A stretch of DNA of 64,000 bases from assembly GCA_900542985.1 (NCBI GenBank), contig UQPQ01000002.1:31755-95754 (forward strand), written 5' to 3'. The position numbers and the translations under genes are program-made. The DNA comes from an uncultured Bacteroides sp. GTDB lineage: Bacteria > Bacteroidota > Bacteroidia > Bacteroidales > Bacteroidaceae. Of this stretch, positions 8,643-18,200 are shown piece by piece (the stretch's first letter is position 1; every line of letters begins with the position of its first letter). The notes below the pieces were generated by a model. The model worked only from the letters and a program-made list of their open reading frames with translations. It did no database searches and was not told the DNA's origin.

Positions 8643-10124
8643 TTAGAACTGGAAATAAATAAACGGCTGGATATCGCTGCTTTTTACCTGAATTACGATA
8701 TAAATAAGTCCTATTAAAATCAAGGCTTGTGCTACAAGTGGTAGACGCACTACACCACGGCAGAAGTAATTCTGCCAACTGTCCGGACACCAGTGCAACA
8801 GATACCCGATAAGCATGAAGGCAAAGACCTCCCAGTAACCGGTAAGCAATTGTCCCAACAACTCCGGATGGAAAGCAGTAACAATCTGCCGGATCATAGT
8901 CATAGAGGCTTCAAATGTTGTATTACGGAAGAATATCCAGCAGAAGCATACAAAATGAAAAGTCAGTACGACTGCAAAGAATTTCTTTATTCCGGTACTC
9001 TGGTAATGTTTAGGGCGTTTCAACAAACTACGCAGAAATTTATGTATTGCCAAAGCCACGCCATGGAGTCCTCCCCATACGATAAAGTTCCAGGAAGCTC
9101 CATGCCAGAGTCCTCCCAAAAGCATAGTCAATATCAGATTAATATAAGTGCGCAGTTTCCCTTTCCGGTTTCCTCCCAGCGAAATATAAAGATAATCGCG
9201 CAACCAGGTAGACAACGAGATATGCCAACGGTGCCAGAATTCGGTCACACTGTCCGACTTGTAAGGAGAATTAAAGTTGATAGGAAAGCGGAACCCCAAT
9301 AACAAAGCAATACCAATAGCCATATCACTATAACCGGAGAAATCGCAATAAATCTGAAGGGCATATCCATATACCCCAAACAGATTCTCTATACCGGAAT
9401 AAAGCCCGGGATTATCGAAGATTCTTTCTACAAAATTAATGCTGATGTAATCGGATATAACTGCTTTTTTAAACAGACCGCTTATAATGAAAAACACACC
9501 CTGTCCGAACATTTCATTCGACACAAACAGGGGTTGACGGATTTGAGGAATGAAATCGCGGGCACGTACAATAGGACCGGCAACCAGCTGCGGGAAGAAA
9601 GATACGTAGAACACATAATCCAGCAGATTGTCAAGCGGCTTCAAATCACGACGATACACATCGAGTGTATAACTCAACGACTGGAAAGTAAAAAACGAAA
9701 TACCCACCGGCAGGAAAATATCCAATGGCTCGAATGTACCATTCCATAAGGGAGCCAGCATTTCGTAAAAGAAGTTGGTATATTTAAAATAGCACAACAG
9801 TCCTAAATTAATTGCAAGACTGAGGGTTACCAGCATTTTACGCTTCCACAATGTTTCGATACGAGCAATCTGGCGAGCCAGCAGAAAATCGCTCACCGTG
9901 ACAATGCCCAGCAAGAAAAAGTAGACACCACTACTTTTATAGTAAAAGTAATACGAGAATAACGATACAAACAACAGCCGTGCAGTAGTTTTCCGCTGCA
10001 GCAGCATATACACCAGACTGAACCCTAAAAACAAGAACAAAAACAGTCCACTGCTGAATATCATCGGCTGCTTAGGATCGTACGTCAATATATCGGTCAG
10101 TTTACTCCAGTCTATTTCCCACAT
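8643..10124 (-). CDS. MBOAT-family membrane O-acyltransferase (AlgI-like)
   Basis: Polytopic membrane protein of 493 residues with about ten hydrophobic segments. It carries the MBOAT signatures FWHRWHISLSTWLRDYLYI (the first His cluster) and GGLWHGASWNFIVWG (the catalytic His in WHG). AlgI-type proteins move acetyl groups across the inner membrane for O-acetylation of exported polysaccharides such as alginate or cell-wall glycans. It is the last gene of a leftward operon with two SGNH hydrolase-like proteins, and its start overlaps the preceding gene by 23 nt. The context supports an AlgI/AlgJ/AlgX-type acetylation module. A DltB role is unlikely because no dlt genes are present. The glycan target is unknown. 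Confidence 0.9.
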   Translation of the reverse strand: MWEIDWSKLTDILTYDPKQPMIFSSGLFLFLFLGFSLVYMLLQRKTTARLLFVSLFSYYFYYKSSGVYFFLLGIVTVSDFLLARQIARIETLWKRKMLVTLSLAINLGLLCYFKYTNFFYEMLAPLWNGTFEPLDIFLPVGISFFTFQSLSYTLDVYRRDLKPLDNLLDYVFYVSFFPQLVAGPIVRARDFIPQIRQPLFVSNEMFGQGVFFIISGLFKKAVISDYISINFVERIFDNPGLYSGIENLFGVYGYALQIYCDFSGYSDMAIGIALLLGFRFPINFNSPYKSDSVTEFWHRWHISLSTWLRDYLYISLGGNRKGKLRTYINLILTMLLGGLWHGASWNFIVWGGLHGVALAIHKFLRSLLKRPKHYQSTGIKKFFAVVLTFHFVCFCWIFFRNTTFEASMTMIRQIVTAFHPELLGQLLTGYWEVFAFMLIGYLLHWCPDSWQNYFCRGVVRLPLVAQALILIGLIYIVIQVKSSDIQPFIYFQF

Positions 10125-11052
10125 ATTTATTATATTCTTTTATCAATGCTTCGTGTAATAATAATCCTTGTAAAATATATCCTTCGCGTGTAAAATGAAT
10201 TTTGTCACGCTGGAACAGATGAGCTGCAGTCCAATTCCGGCAGGCATATTGACTTCCTCCTGCCACATGATACATATCCCATACTGCCAATTGATTCTCT
10301 TCCGCAAATTTTAGCTGAGTATCGACCACTAAAGAAGTGCGAGGGTTTATGACACGTCCCCTTCGTCCGTTACGCACATAAGCTCCCGGAGGAGTAGTCA
10401 GCAGAAAAGTCACATTCGGACATTCCGACTTGATTTTATCAATCAAATGCTTCATTTCTACTGTATGCAATGTCTGTGCATACCGTCTGCCATGTGCCTC
10501 ATTTGTTCCAAAAGAAAGAATCACCAAGTCGGGCTGAAGAGAAGTTACCTCACGCATACGCTCTTCTGTAGCATAAGTACCACAAGTAGCTCCATTCACT
10601 CCTATTACATGATATATCACTCCTACGTTACCCGTTTCTTTTGCAATTCCGGATGTCTGATAAGTTAAGGGAATAGGTTCTACTGCATTTCTTCCAAAAT
10701 CTTCTTCCAAATAACTGCGAACAATATAAGGAAATACGTGTCCACGCACATGTGAATCGCCTATATGTACAATACGTACCGGCTTTTCCAGCTTACACAA
10801 TTTTTCCCAAAAAGGTGCTAAAGAAAAAGTTGGATCGAATATCTCATTTTCTTGTACACCTTTGAAACTATCAGGCATAGGAGATTCTACGGTCAACAGC
10901 TTCAGCAATTGCTTTATTTCTTTACTGACATATACCGGAGTAGAATGTGTATCAGCTTTAGCCTTTCGAGGCAAAGGGTCTTGTGCATATCCGCTCATAA
11001 CCATCCATACACATACGCACCACGCAATCAGCCTGTATTTATTCTGCTTCAT
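10102..11052 (-). CDS. SGNH/GDSL hydrolase-family protein, exported
   Basis: 316 residues from the chosen Met (MKQNKYRLIAW), with a signal peptide ending near SGYAQ. An ATG 18 nt upstream (11070) is also possible. SGNH blocks are clear: VHIGDSHVRG (catalytic Ser), LSFGTNEAHG (Asn of block III), and DKIHFTREGY (catalytic Asp and His). These enzymes are esterases or acetyltransferases; beside an MBOAT protein the periplasmic transfer of acetyl groups to a glycan is the likely role. It overlaps the upstream SGNH gene by 14 nt and the downstream MBOAT gene by 23 nt, so the three are tightly coupled. Confidence 0.88.
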   Translation of the reverse strand: MKQNKYRLIAWCVCVWMVMSGYAQDPLPRKAKADTHSTPVYVSKEIKQLLKLLTVESPMPDSFKGVQENEIFDPTFSLAPFWEKLCKLEKPVRIVHIGDSHVRGHVFPYIVRSYLEEDFGRNAVEPIPLTYQTSGIAKETGNVGVIYHVIGVNGATCGTYATEERMREVTSLQPDLVILSFGTNEAHGRRYAQTLHTVEMKHLIDKIKSECPNVTFLLTTPPGAYVRNGRRGRVINPRTSLVVDTQLKFAEENQLAVWDMYHVAGGSQYACRNWTAAHLFQRDKIHFTREGYILQGLLLHEALIKEYNKYVGNRLE

Positions 11053-12409
11053 ACGCTTTCCGTTTCTCATGTTGTTCCTTACCGTACATCAAAGCTTCAA
11101 ACAAAAGACCGGCAATGTGTTTACCGCCTCTAAAGTTGATATGCGTATAATCGTAATTTGCCATAGAAGGCTTGCTGTTTACCATTTCCACCATACTTCC
11201 TTCACCTCCCATGGCTTGAAATAAATTCCAAAAAGCCACATGAGTTTCTGCCGCTAAAGCCTGTTGATAACGAATCAGATTTTTCACTCCCGGCATGGTA
11301 CGAAGTTCTCCATTTTCATCCTTATATTCTCTGTCTCCTATTCCCACAATCAGAATAGAAGCTTCTGGAAAAGCCTCTTTCAAACGGTTTACCACTTTTG
11401 CCATTGGAACTTTATAATAAGAATAGTCTTTCCCTTCCTGAAAAGCCACATTCAACCCATATTGCAATACAATCAAATCGTATGTACGCAAACGATTGTA
11501 AGCTTTCAAGGTAGCCATTGGTATCCGCCCTAACTGCTGTCCTCCGCTACCACGAGTACTGAAGTTATCCAATGTTATTCCTTCTTCTCCATCCATTGTC
11601 ACTCCATAGAAAGTAGCTACAGAATCCACCTTCTCTACTTTCCAGCAAATATTCCGGATGTTCCCCTCTACTGTAGCCGCCTGCATACTTTCGGCACCTG
11701 AGAAATGATAAGAGACAGGAGCACCCCCATTGATACTTGCGGAAAGAATCAGCGAATCGGAAGTATGGAAATAAAAAGTGGAAATACGACAGGAATCCAG
11801 TCGGGAAGCATATTTACGCTGTCCCTTCAAAGTAACAGATGCACCCTTCCCGGCTATAAAATAATGGTTGGACAAGTCTTGGCGTGCATCATCAAAAAAA
11901 GTAGAATCGGTCACGGAATGACTTTCCCATCCATCGAAAGAATGAAGTACCGTAGGACGGAAACCTGCTATTTTAGAGGTTACGGATACATAACCTACCC
12001 CACAACCTCCAAACTTGTTTTGGAGCATTGCACGCAAATCTCCCGTTAAAATATCTGCCTCAATAAATGAATCCCCAAAATAAGCAATACGAACCGGACG
12101 ATTTAATGTAGAACGATTCGTCAAGGCCTCATAAAAATGAGTCATCCCACGCATCGTAGAATCTGAGTAATCTTCAATGCAGGTAATTCCGGTCTTGCAA
12201 GTATCAACAAACGTCGGCTTTACTACAGGAGGAAGAAGTACGGTATCCGAATCGGCAACTTCCACAATATCCGGACGTAAATCAGCCAGTAAATCTACTT
12301 TACGCAATGGCTTATCATTCACCTTAACAGGAGGTAGATAATGCAAAGCCAACAGTCCGACAACGACTAATAAAGTAAATAGGAATGTAAATGATATCTT
12401 ATTCTTCAT
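11039..12409 (-). CDS. SGNH/GDSL hydrolase-like protein with N-terminal membrane anchor
   Basis: 456 residues starting MKNKISFTFLFTLLVVVGLL, a single hydrophobic anchor or signal. The frame continues upstream to 12436, but that ATG lies inside the -7 box at 12434-12441, so 12409 is the better start. SGNH-type signatures are IAYFGDSFIEADI (Ser) and YDYTHINFRGG (Asp and His, near the C-terminus); the central part around VLQYGLNVAF corresponds to block III. A beta-rich insert at about 140-260 may be a carbohydrate-binding-like region. It is the first gene of the MBOAT operon and probably works with the second SGNH protein in periplasmic acetyl transfer. The substrate is not known. Confidence 0.82.
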   Translation of the reverse strand: MKNKISFTFLFTLLVVVGLLALHYLPPVKVNDKPLRKVDLLADLRPDIVEVADSDTVLLPPVVKPTFVDTCKTGITCIEDYSDSTMRGMTHFYEALTNRSTLNRPVRIAYFGDSFIEADILTGDLRAMLQNKFGGCGVGYVSVTSKIAGFRPTVLHSFDGWESHSVTDSTFFDDARQDLSNHYFIAGKGASVTLKGQRKYASRLDSCRISTFYFHTSDSLILSASINGGAPVSYHFSGAESMQAATVEGNIRNICWKVEKVDSVATFYGVTMDGEEGITLDNFSTRGSGGQQLGRIPMATLKAYNRLRTYDLIVLQYGLNVAFQEGKDYSYYKVPMAKVVNRLKEAFPEASILIVGIGDREYKDENGELRTMPGVKNLIRYQQALAAETHVAFWNLFQAMGGEGSMVEMVNSKPSMANYDYTHINFRGGKHIAGLLFEALMYGKEQHEKRKAYEAE

Positions 12410-12433
12410 GCACATGTTTCTAAAAAACAAGTG

Positions 12434-12441
12434 CAAAGATA
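12434..12441 (-). promoter_or_regulatory. -7 box of the MBOAT/SGNH operon
   Basis: CAAAGATA on the plus strand is TATCTTTG on the minus strand, 24 nt before the ATG at 12409. It falls in the 18-nt gap after the TetR gene's stop. No TTTG -33 box is clear. It decides the start of the downstream gene. Confidence 0.55.
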
Positions 12442-12454
12442 GTTTTATTTTTCA

Positions 12455-13093
12455 TTACTTTTCTCTCACATCGCACAAGAAAGCATCTACCATCTTTCTT
12501 CCTTTTTCTGTAGTAATGCCGCGCATGTGCAAAAAAGTAATTTCCCTATAAATATCAGACAATGGATAGTTTTCCGATAAATCAGAGTGAATAATCAGAT
12601 CCAACTGCATAGACATGGCCTGATTGATAATCTCAAAATTTATATCTTCACGAAAGATTCCCTGTTTCACCCCTTCATTGAAATGATTTAATGCCGCTGC
12701 ATCGGAAGAACGTTGTTCTTCTCTTATAAACTCCAACACCTTGGGATATTTCCGAAGGTCACGAAGAAACTGAGGATTCAATTCGTACAATTCTTTCGAT
12801 TTTCTTCGATAAAAAGCAAAGATTACTTCCAAAGCATTATCAGCCTTGGAAGCAATCTCTATAATGTATTCATTCATTTCCTGCCGATGCATCCGAATGA
12901 CTTCCATCAGCAACTGTTCTTTGTCATGAAACAATTCATAAAGAGTACGTTTAGACATAGAGAGCGAAAAAGCAATATCATCCATACGCACACTCCTGAT
13001 CCCCGACTTGGTAAAAGCACGGGAAGCGGCATCCACAATCTGCTTTCGCAAAAGTTCTTTATCGTTTTTAGTCCTCCTTACGTTATTACTCAT
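12455..13093 (-). CDS. TetR/AcrR-family transcriptional regulator
   Basis: 212 residues. The N-terminal helix-turn-helix is typical: AASRAFTKSGIRSVRMDDIA followed by MSKRTLYELFHDKEQLL (about residues 22-65). The C-terminal ligand domain is all helical and not diagnostic. It is the last gene of the leftward efflux operon and starts 2 nt after the LpxA-like gene. TetR regulators next to RND pumps usually repress the pump until a toxic compound binds, so an autoregulatory loop on the promoter near 19846-19861 is a reasonable inference. The ligand is unknown. Confidence 0.9.
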   Translation of the reverse strand: MSNNVRRTKNDKELLRKQIVDAASRAFTKSGIRSVRMDDIAFSLSMSKRTLYELFHDKEQLLMEVIRMHRQEMNEYIIEIASKADNALEVIFAFYRRKSKELYELNPQFLRDLRKYPKVLEFIREEQRSSDAAALNHFNEGVKQGIFREDINFEIINQAMSMQLDLIIHSDLSENYPLSDIYREITFLHMRGITTEKGRKMVDAFLCDVREK

Positions 13094-13095
13094 GC

Positions 13096-13863
13096 TTAAT
13101 GAATGATTCCTAATTTAGATGTTTCTACAAATTCAATAATCTGTTCTATTTCCGGACTATTTGGAATTTGTTCTCTTATTCGTAGTAAAGCATCATGCTG
13201 TGATGTATTGGCCTTATACAAAATACGGTAAGCCTGAGCAATATGCTTTATCAGTGTTTCCGAAAATCCAAAATGCTCCAATACTACAGTATTTATACTA
13301 TAAAACGCAATCGGTTCGTGCGCTGCTACGATGAAAGGAGGTATATCCTTTATAAAACGACATCCACCTTGTACAATAGAGAAACTACCTAATCGGGTTT
13401 TACCTTGCATCAAGACATTTGAAGTCAGAATTGCATTATCAAATATCTTACAGTTACCAGAAACCTGCGAACCATTACCAATGATACATTTGCTTCCCAC
13501 TTCAACATCGTGTGACAAACGCGCTCCGGTCATGATAAAATTGTTATCACCAATAGAGCTTTCGTGTTCTACATGAGTTCCACGAATAATCACTGCATTT
13601 TCCCGAATCACGTTATTGTTTCCAATACGGGCAATGGTCTCTTCACCAGAATAATCAAAATCCTGAGGAGTTGCAGCTACTACAGCTCCCTGATACACGG
13701 TGTTTCCATTTCCCATACGAGTACCGCTCATCAGGCTCGCATAAGGCATAATCACATTGTCATCTCCAATTTCTACATTCTTATCAATGTAGGCAAAAGG
13801 ATGGACAGTCACGTTGTTTCCAATCTTTGCAGACGGATCAACATAAGCTAAAGGACTAATCAT
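13096..13863 (-). CDS. LpxA-like acyltransferase (left-handed beta-helix), divergent paralog
   Basis: 255 residues made of hexapeptide repeats, with the LpxA start MISPLAYVDPSAKIG and the LpxA-type C-terminal helical domain (FGFSETLIKHIAQAYRILY). LpxA transfers an acyl chain from ACP to UDP-GlcNAc at the first step of lipid A synthesis. Here the catalytic His is kept (His118 in ARLSHDVEVG), but the residue three before it is Arg115 rather than His. The GHV and HQF motifs of true LpxA are changed to GNC and MQGK. It lies in an RND efflux operon, not with lpxC/lpxD. It may be an acyltransferase with another substrate, or a paralog used under envelope stress. It is probably not the housekeeping LpxA. 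Confidence 0.82.
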   Translation of the reverse strand: MISPLAYVDPSAKIGNNVTVHPFAYIDKNVEIGDDNVIMPYASLMSGTRMGNGNTVYQGAVVAATPQDFDYSGEETIARIGNNNVIRENAVIIRGTHVEHESSIGDNNFIMTGARLSHDVEVGSKCIIGNGSQVSGNCKIFDNAILTSNVLMQGKTRLGSFSIVQGGCRFIKDIPPFIVAAHEPIAFYSINTVVLEHFGFSETLIKHIAQAYRILYKANTSQHDALLRIREQIPNSPEIEQIIEFVETSKLGIIH

Positions 13864-13886
13864 AGTTATTTTATTTAAAGGTTAAA

Positions 13887-15269
13887 CTATTCTCTTCCGC
13901 CTCCCAATGCACTATACAAGTTGATTACAGCCTGCATACGCTGGAAATTATCAGCCACTTCACTCAGTTGTGCACTAAGCAAACTTTGTTGTGCTGTCAG
14001 GATTTCCAAATAGGTAGCATCTCCACTTTGGAACAACGCTTTGGTGTAAGTTACAGCTTTGTCCAATTGTTCTACCTGTCCTTTATCCTCCTGTAATTTT
14101 TTATTTTGAGTTTCATACAAGAATAATGCATCACTTACTTCCTGTCCAGCTTTCAGGATAGCCTGTTGATAATTCATCTGGGCAATTTTTTCTTCAGCCT
14201 TAGACACTTTCAGGTTAGCAATCAATTTTCCATTGTTGAAAATAGGTTGAGTGAGAGAACCTATAGCAGTCAACAGCACTTTTCCGGGATTGACAACCAT
14301 CGCACCAGCACTGTTAGTCCATCCAGCAGTACCAGTAATATTCAAGCCAGGATAAAATGCAGCACGAGCCTGATTGGTAGTATAATAAGCACTTGCCAAT
14401 GTCATTTCTGCCACTTTCACATCAGGACGATTCTCCAACAACTGCAAAGGAACACCAGCAGTCAACTCTTCCGGCATCACCTGTTCATCCAATGTACTTC
14501 TTTCAATAGTCTGAGGAGCCTTGGCCAATAATACAGCTAAAGAGTTTTCTGTTTCACGTACCTGACGTTTCAAATCCATCAAAGAAGCTTCTACCTGATG
14601 ACTGGCTGCACGCATCTGTGCAACAGCAGCCTCAGTTGTCATACCGGCAATTTTCATAGCTTCCATTACACGTACATTTTCCTTGTAAATAGCAGATGTT
14701 TCTGTAGTAATTTCTACCTGACGATCTAACATCAACAAAGAATAATAAATATTGGCAATACCACAAATCAGCTGAGAACGAACAGCCTGCTGTGCATATT
14801 TACTCTGCAAATAGGCTGCTTTTTGATTACGATTGGCATTCAATAACTTACCGAACAAATCGATTTCCCAACTTGCAGCTACCGGCAACTGATAAGTTTT
14901 TGAAGTTTTTGAACCATCAAAACTACTCAAAGTTCCTTGTGGAGCTAAATTGATAGAAGGGAGATAAGAAAGACGAGCTGAAGTCAACATGACTTTTGCT
15001 TCTTCCACCCGCAAGATAGCGGCCTGCATATCTACATTATTAGCCAATCCTTCTTCTATCAAACTCTGCAATTTCGCATCACGGAAGATTTCCTGCCAAG
15101 GTAAATTTCCCATATTCATGGTATCAGCGGCCAATGTATCCACAGCCGATACCGGATCACGGTAAATACCCGCAGCATCTATTGATTCCGGACGGTCATA
15201 TGCCTTGTAAATGTGGCAACTGCTCATCATAGCAGTTGCACACATCATTCCTATAATTTGTTTTTTCAT
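13887..15269 (-). CDS. Outer-membrane efflux factor (TolC/NodT/OprM-type lipoprotein)
   Basis: 460 residues. The signal peptide ends in a lipobox-like MMSSC (Cys18), so it is probably a lipoprotein like OprM. Two long helical, alanine/glutamine-rich halves follow, as in TolC-fold trimers (for example VDMQAAILRVEEAKVMLTSA and PDVKVAEMTLASAYYTTNQA). It forms the outer-membrane channel of a tripartite pump. Its ATG shares one base with the stop codon of the pump gene (TAATG), a sign of translational coupling. Confidence 0.93.
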   Translation of the reverse strand: MKKQIIGMMCATAMMSSCHIYKAYDRPESIDAAGIYRDPVSAVDTLAADTMNMGNLPWQEIFRDAKLQSLIEEGLANNVDMQAAILRVEEAKVMLTSARLSYLPSINLAPQGTLSSFDGSKTSKTYQLPVAASWEIDLFGKLLNANRNQKAAYLQSKYAQQAVRSQLICGIANIYYSLLMLDRQVEITTETSAIYKENVRVMEAMKIAGMTTEAAVAQMRAASHQVEASLMDLKRQVRETENSLAVLLAKAPQTIERSTLDEQVMPEELTAGVPLQLLENRPDVKVAEMTLASAYYTTNQARAAFYPGLNITGTAGWTNSAGAMVVNPGKVLLTAIGSLTQPIFNNGKLIANLKVSKAEEKIAQMNYQQAILKAGQEVSDALFLYETQNKKLQEDKGQVEQLDKAVTYTKALFQSGDATYLEILTAQQSLLSAQLSEVADNFQRMQAVINLYSALGGGRE

Positions 15270-18200
15270 TATTTCTTCGTATTTTTTAAAGAGTACTGTT
15301 CAATTTCAGATTGTACTTCACTTTCATCCAAACCATCCCATTCCATCGGTTTCACTTTTTCTTGTAACCACTGGAATATTACAAACAGCACTGGAACAAT
15401 GAATATCTGTAATATCATACCAATCAACATACCACCGATAGTAGAAGCTCCCAAAGTACGGTTACCATGAGCACCTACACCCATCGCCAACATCAACGGA
15501 ATCAAACCGACAATCATCGCCAAAGAAGTCATCAAAATCGGTCGCAAACGAGCAGCAGCTCCCAAAACGGCAGCCCAAGAAATACTCATACCTTGTTTAC
15601 GACGATCAAGAGCAAACTCTACAATCAAAATAGCATTCTTAGCCAACAGACCCATCAACATAATCAAGGCAATCTGCATATAGATATCATTGGACATGGA
15701 TCCAAGAACCATCTTCAATGCAGGAATACTTCCTAAAGCCGCAAATCCATTTACAAATACAAAGCTACCCATCAAACCGAAAGGAACAGAAAGCAATACT
15801 GACAACGGCAAGATGTAACTTTCATACTGTGCACTCAGCAACAAGTAAACAAAGACAAAACACAATACGAAAATAATACCGGTAGAACTTCCACTTGTCT
15901 GCGCCTCTTCACGGGCCATACCACCTAACTCATAACCAAATCCAGTTGGCAGATTTTCCTTTGCAACTTCCGCAATTGCCTGAAGAGCCTGACCAGAAGT
16001 GTATCCAGAAGCAGGAGCCACCATTACTTTCATTGATGTATACAAGTTAAAACGGTTGATAATATCAGGACCATATACTTTTTTCAAAGAAACAAACTGA
16101 GTAATCGGAGCCATATCTCCATTATTTGCACGCACTTTTACACCATTGAGCGACTCCATATTCTTTGTTGCATCAGGTTCTGCCTGAATCATTACACGAT
16201 ACATCTTACCAAAACGGTTAAAGTTAGATGCATACAAACCTCCAAAATATCCTTGCATGGTAGAAAGAATATCACTCGGACTAATACCTGCTTTCTTACA
16301 AGCTGCTGCATCTATATCCAATTGGTATTGCGGGAAATTCGGGTTGAAAGTAGTCTGTGCACGACTAATTTCCGGACGTTTTTCCAATGCTGCGATATAA
16401 TCCTTTACCACATCAAAGAAGTGATTCAAATCACCACCAGTCTTATCTTGCATGTTCAACTCAATATCACTTGACACTGAATAACCAGGAATCATAGGAG
16501 GAGCAAAGAACAATACCTGTGCATCCTTGATTACTTTCTGAGCACGCATAAACAAAGTGGCAACAACCATATCAGAATTCTGCATAGTAGAACGTTCTTC
16601 CCAGTCTTTTAACTTGATGATAACAGAACCATAAGAAGGACCTTGACCACCAATAAAACTATAACCAGAAATAATAGTACGTGATTGAACTGCTGGATCT
16701 ACAGCCACCAAACTATCTACTTTTGCCAAAACGTCCATAGCACGTTCTTGAGAGGTACCAGGAGGTAATGTTACAGCACCCATAATTGTACCTGTATCTT
16801 CATTTGGAACCATACCTGTAGGAGTAGTGTTCATAAAGAATACCAATAAAACAATAGATGCACCAACCAGACCCAATGACAACCATTTTTTATGGATAAA
16901 GAATACAACACGTTTCTTGTACTTCTTCAGCAATGAATCGTAAGCAGCATTAAAGGATACATGAAAACGATCTATTAAAGACATCTTTTTCTTACTACCA
17001 TGCTCTCCTGTATGAGGCTTCAGGAAAATAGCACACAAAGCTGGAGAAAGAGTCAACGCATTCAAAGCAGAAAAACCAATGGCAATAGCCATAGTCAAAC
17101 CAAACTGACGATAGAATGTACCAGCTGTACCTCCCATGAAACTTACCGGGATAAATACAGACATCATCACCAAGGTAATAGAAACGATAGCACCACCGAG
17201 TTCGCTCATAGCATCAATAGATGCTTCACGAGCAGATTTGTATCCTTGGTCCAATTTGGCATGCACACCTTCGACCACCACAATCGCATCATCGACTACA
17301 ATCGCAATGGCTAACACCATCGCTGACAAAGTCAACAAGTTAACACTAAAGCCAATCAGTTTCAAAACAAAGAAAGTAGCAATCAATGCTACCGGAATAG
17401 CAATAGCCGGAATTAAAGTAGAACGAAAATCTTGCAAGAAAATATATACTACAATAAATACCAAGATAAATGCTTCTATCAATGTCTTGATAACTTCATG
17501 AATTGAAGCATACAAGAAGTCGTTTGCATTTTGAGCAACATTGATCTTTAAACCTGTAGGCAAACTTTCTTCTGCTTTGCTGATTACATCCAACAAATTG
17601 TTAATGGTTTCAGTTGCATTGGTACCTGCCATCTGGAAAACGATACAAGTTACGGCTTTATGACCATTTACTGTATTGTTGAAAGTATAAGCCAAACGTC
17701 CCAATTCAATTCGAGCAACATCTCCCAAACGAAGCACTTCACCATCAGGTAAAGCCTTAACAACAATATCTTCAAATTCCTCTGTTTGCTGTAAACGTCC
17801 TTTATAACGAATAGTGTATTGATAAGTCTGGTTACCACGTTCACCAAACTGTCCAGGAGCCGCTTCAATATTCTGCTCAGCCAAGACACCTGAGATATCA
17901 GCAGGAACCAACTTATATTGTGCCATTACATCCGGTTTCAACCAGATACGCATAGAGTAGTCCTGTCCCATGACGTTGGCATCACCCACACCTTTCACAC
18001 GCTGAACTTCCGGAATCAAGTTAATCTTCGCATAGTTCTCTATAAACTCAATATTATACTTGTCTTCGGCATCATACAATGAAAAAATCAGCAACATAGA
18101 GTTCTGTCGCTTTTGAGTGGTTACACCCACTTTTGTTACTTCTGCCGGCAACAATCCTTGTGCCATAGAAACACGGTTCTGAACATTGACCGCCGCCATG

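Noticed and set aside
8643-10124. DltB-type D-alanyl transfer role for the MBOAT protein
   Set aside because: No dltA, dltC or dltD genes are present and the neighbours are SGNH acetyl-transfer-like proteins. AlgI-type acetylation fits better.
13096-13863. Calling this gene lpxA, the housekeeping first enzyme of lipid A synthesis
   Set aside because: Several active-site positions differ and the operon is an efflux operon with a TetR gene. I kept it as an LpxA-like paralog.
17000-17501. Rightward frames of 100-120 codons opposite the RND pump gene
   Set aside because: They are antisense shadows of a clear 1078-residue pump gene.
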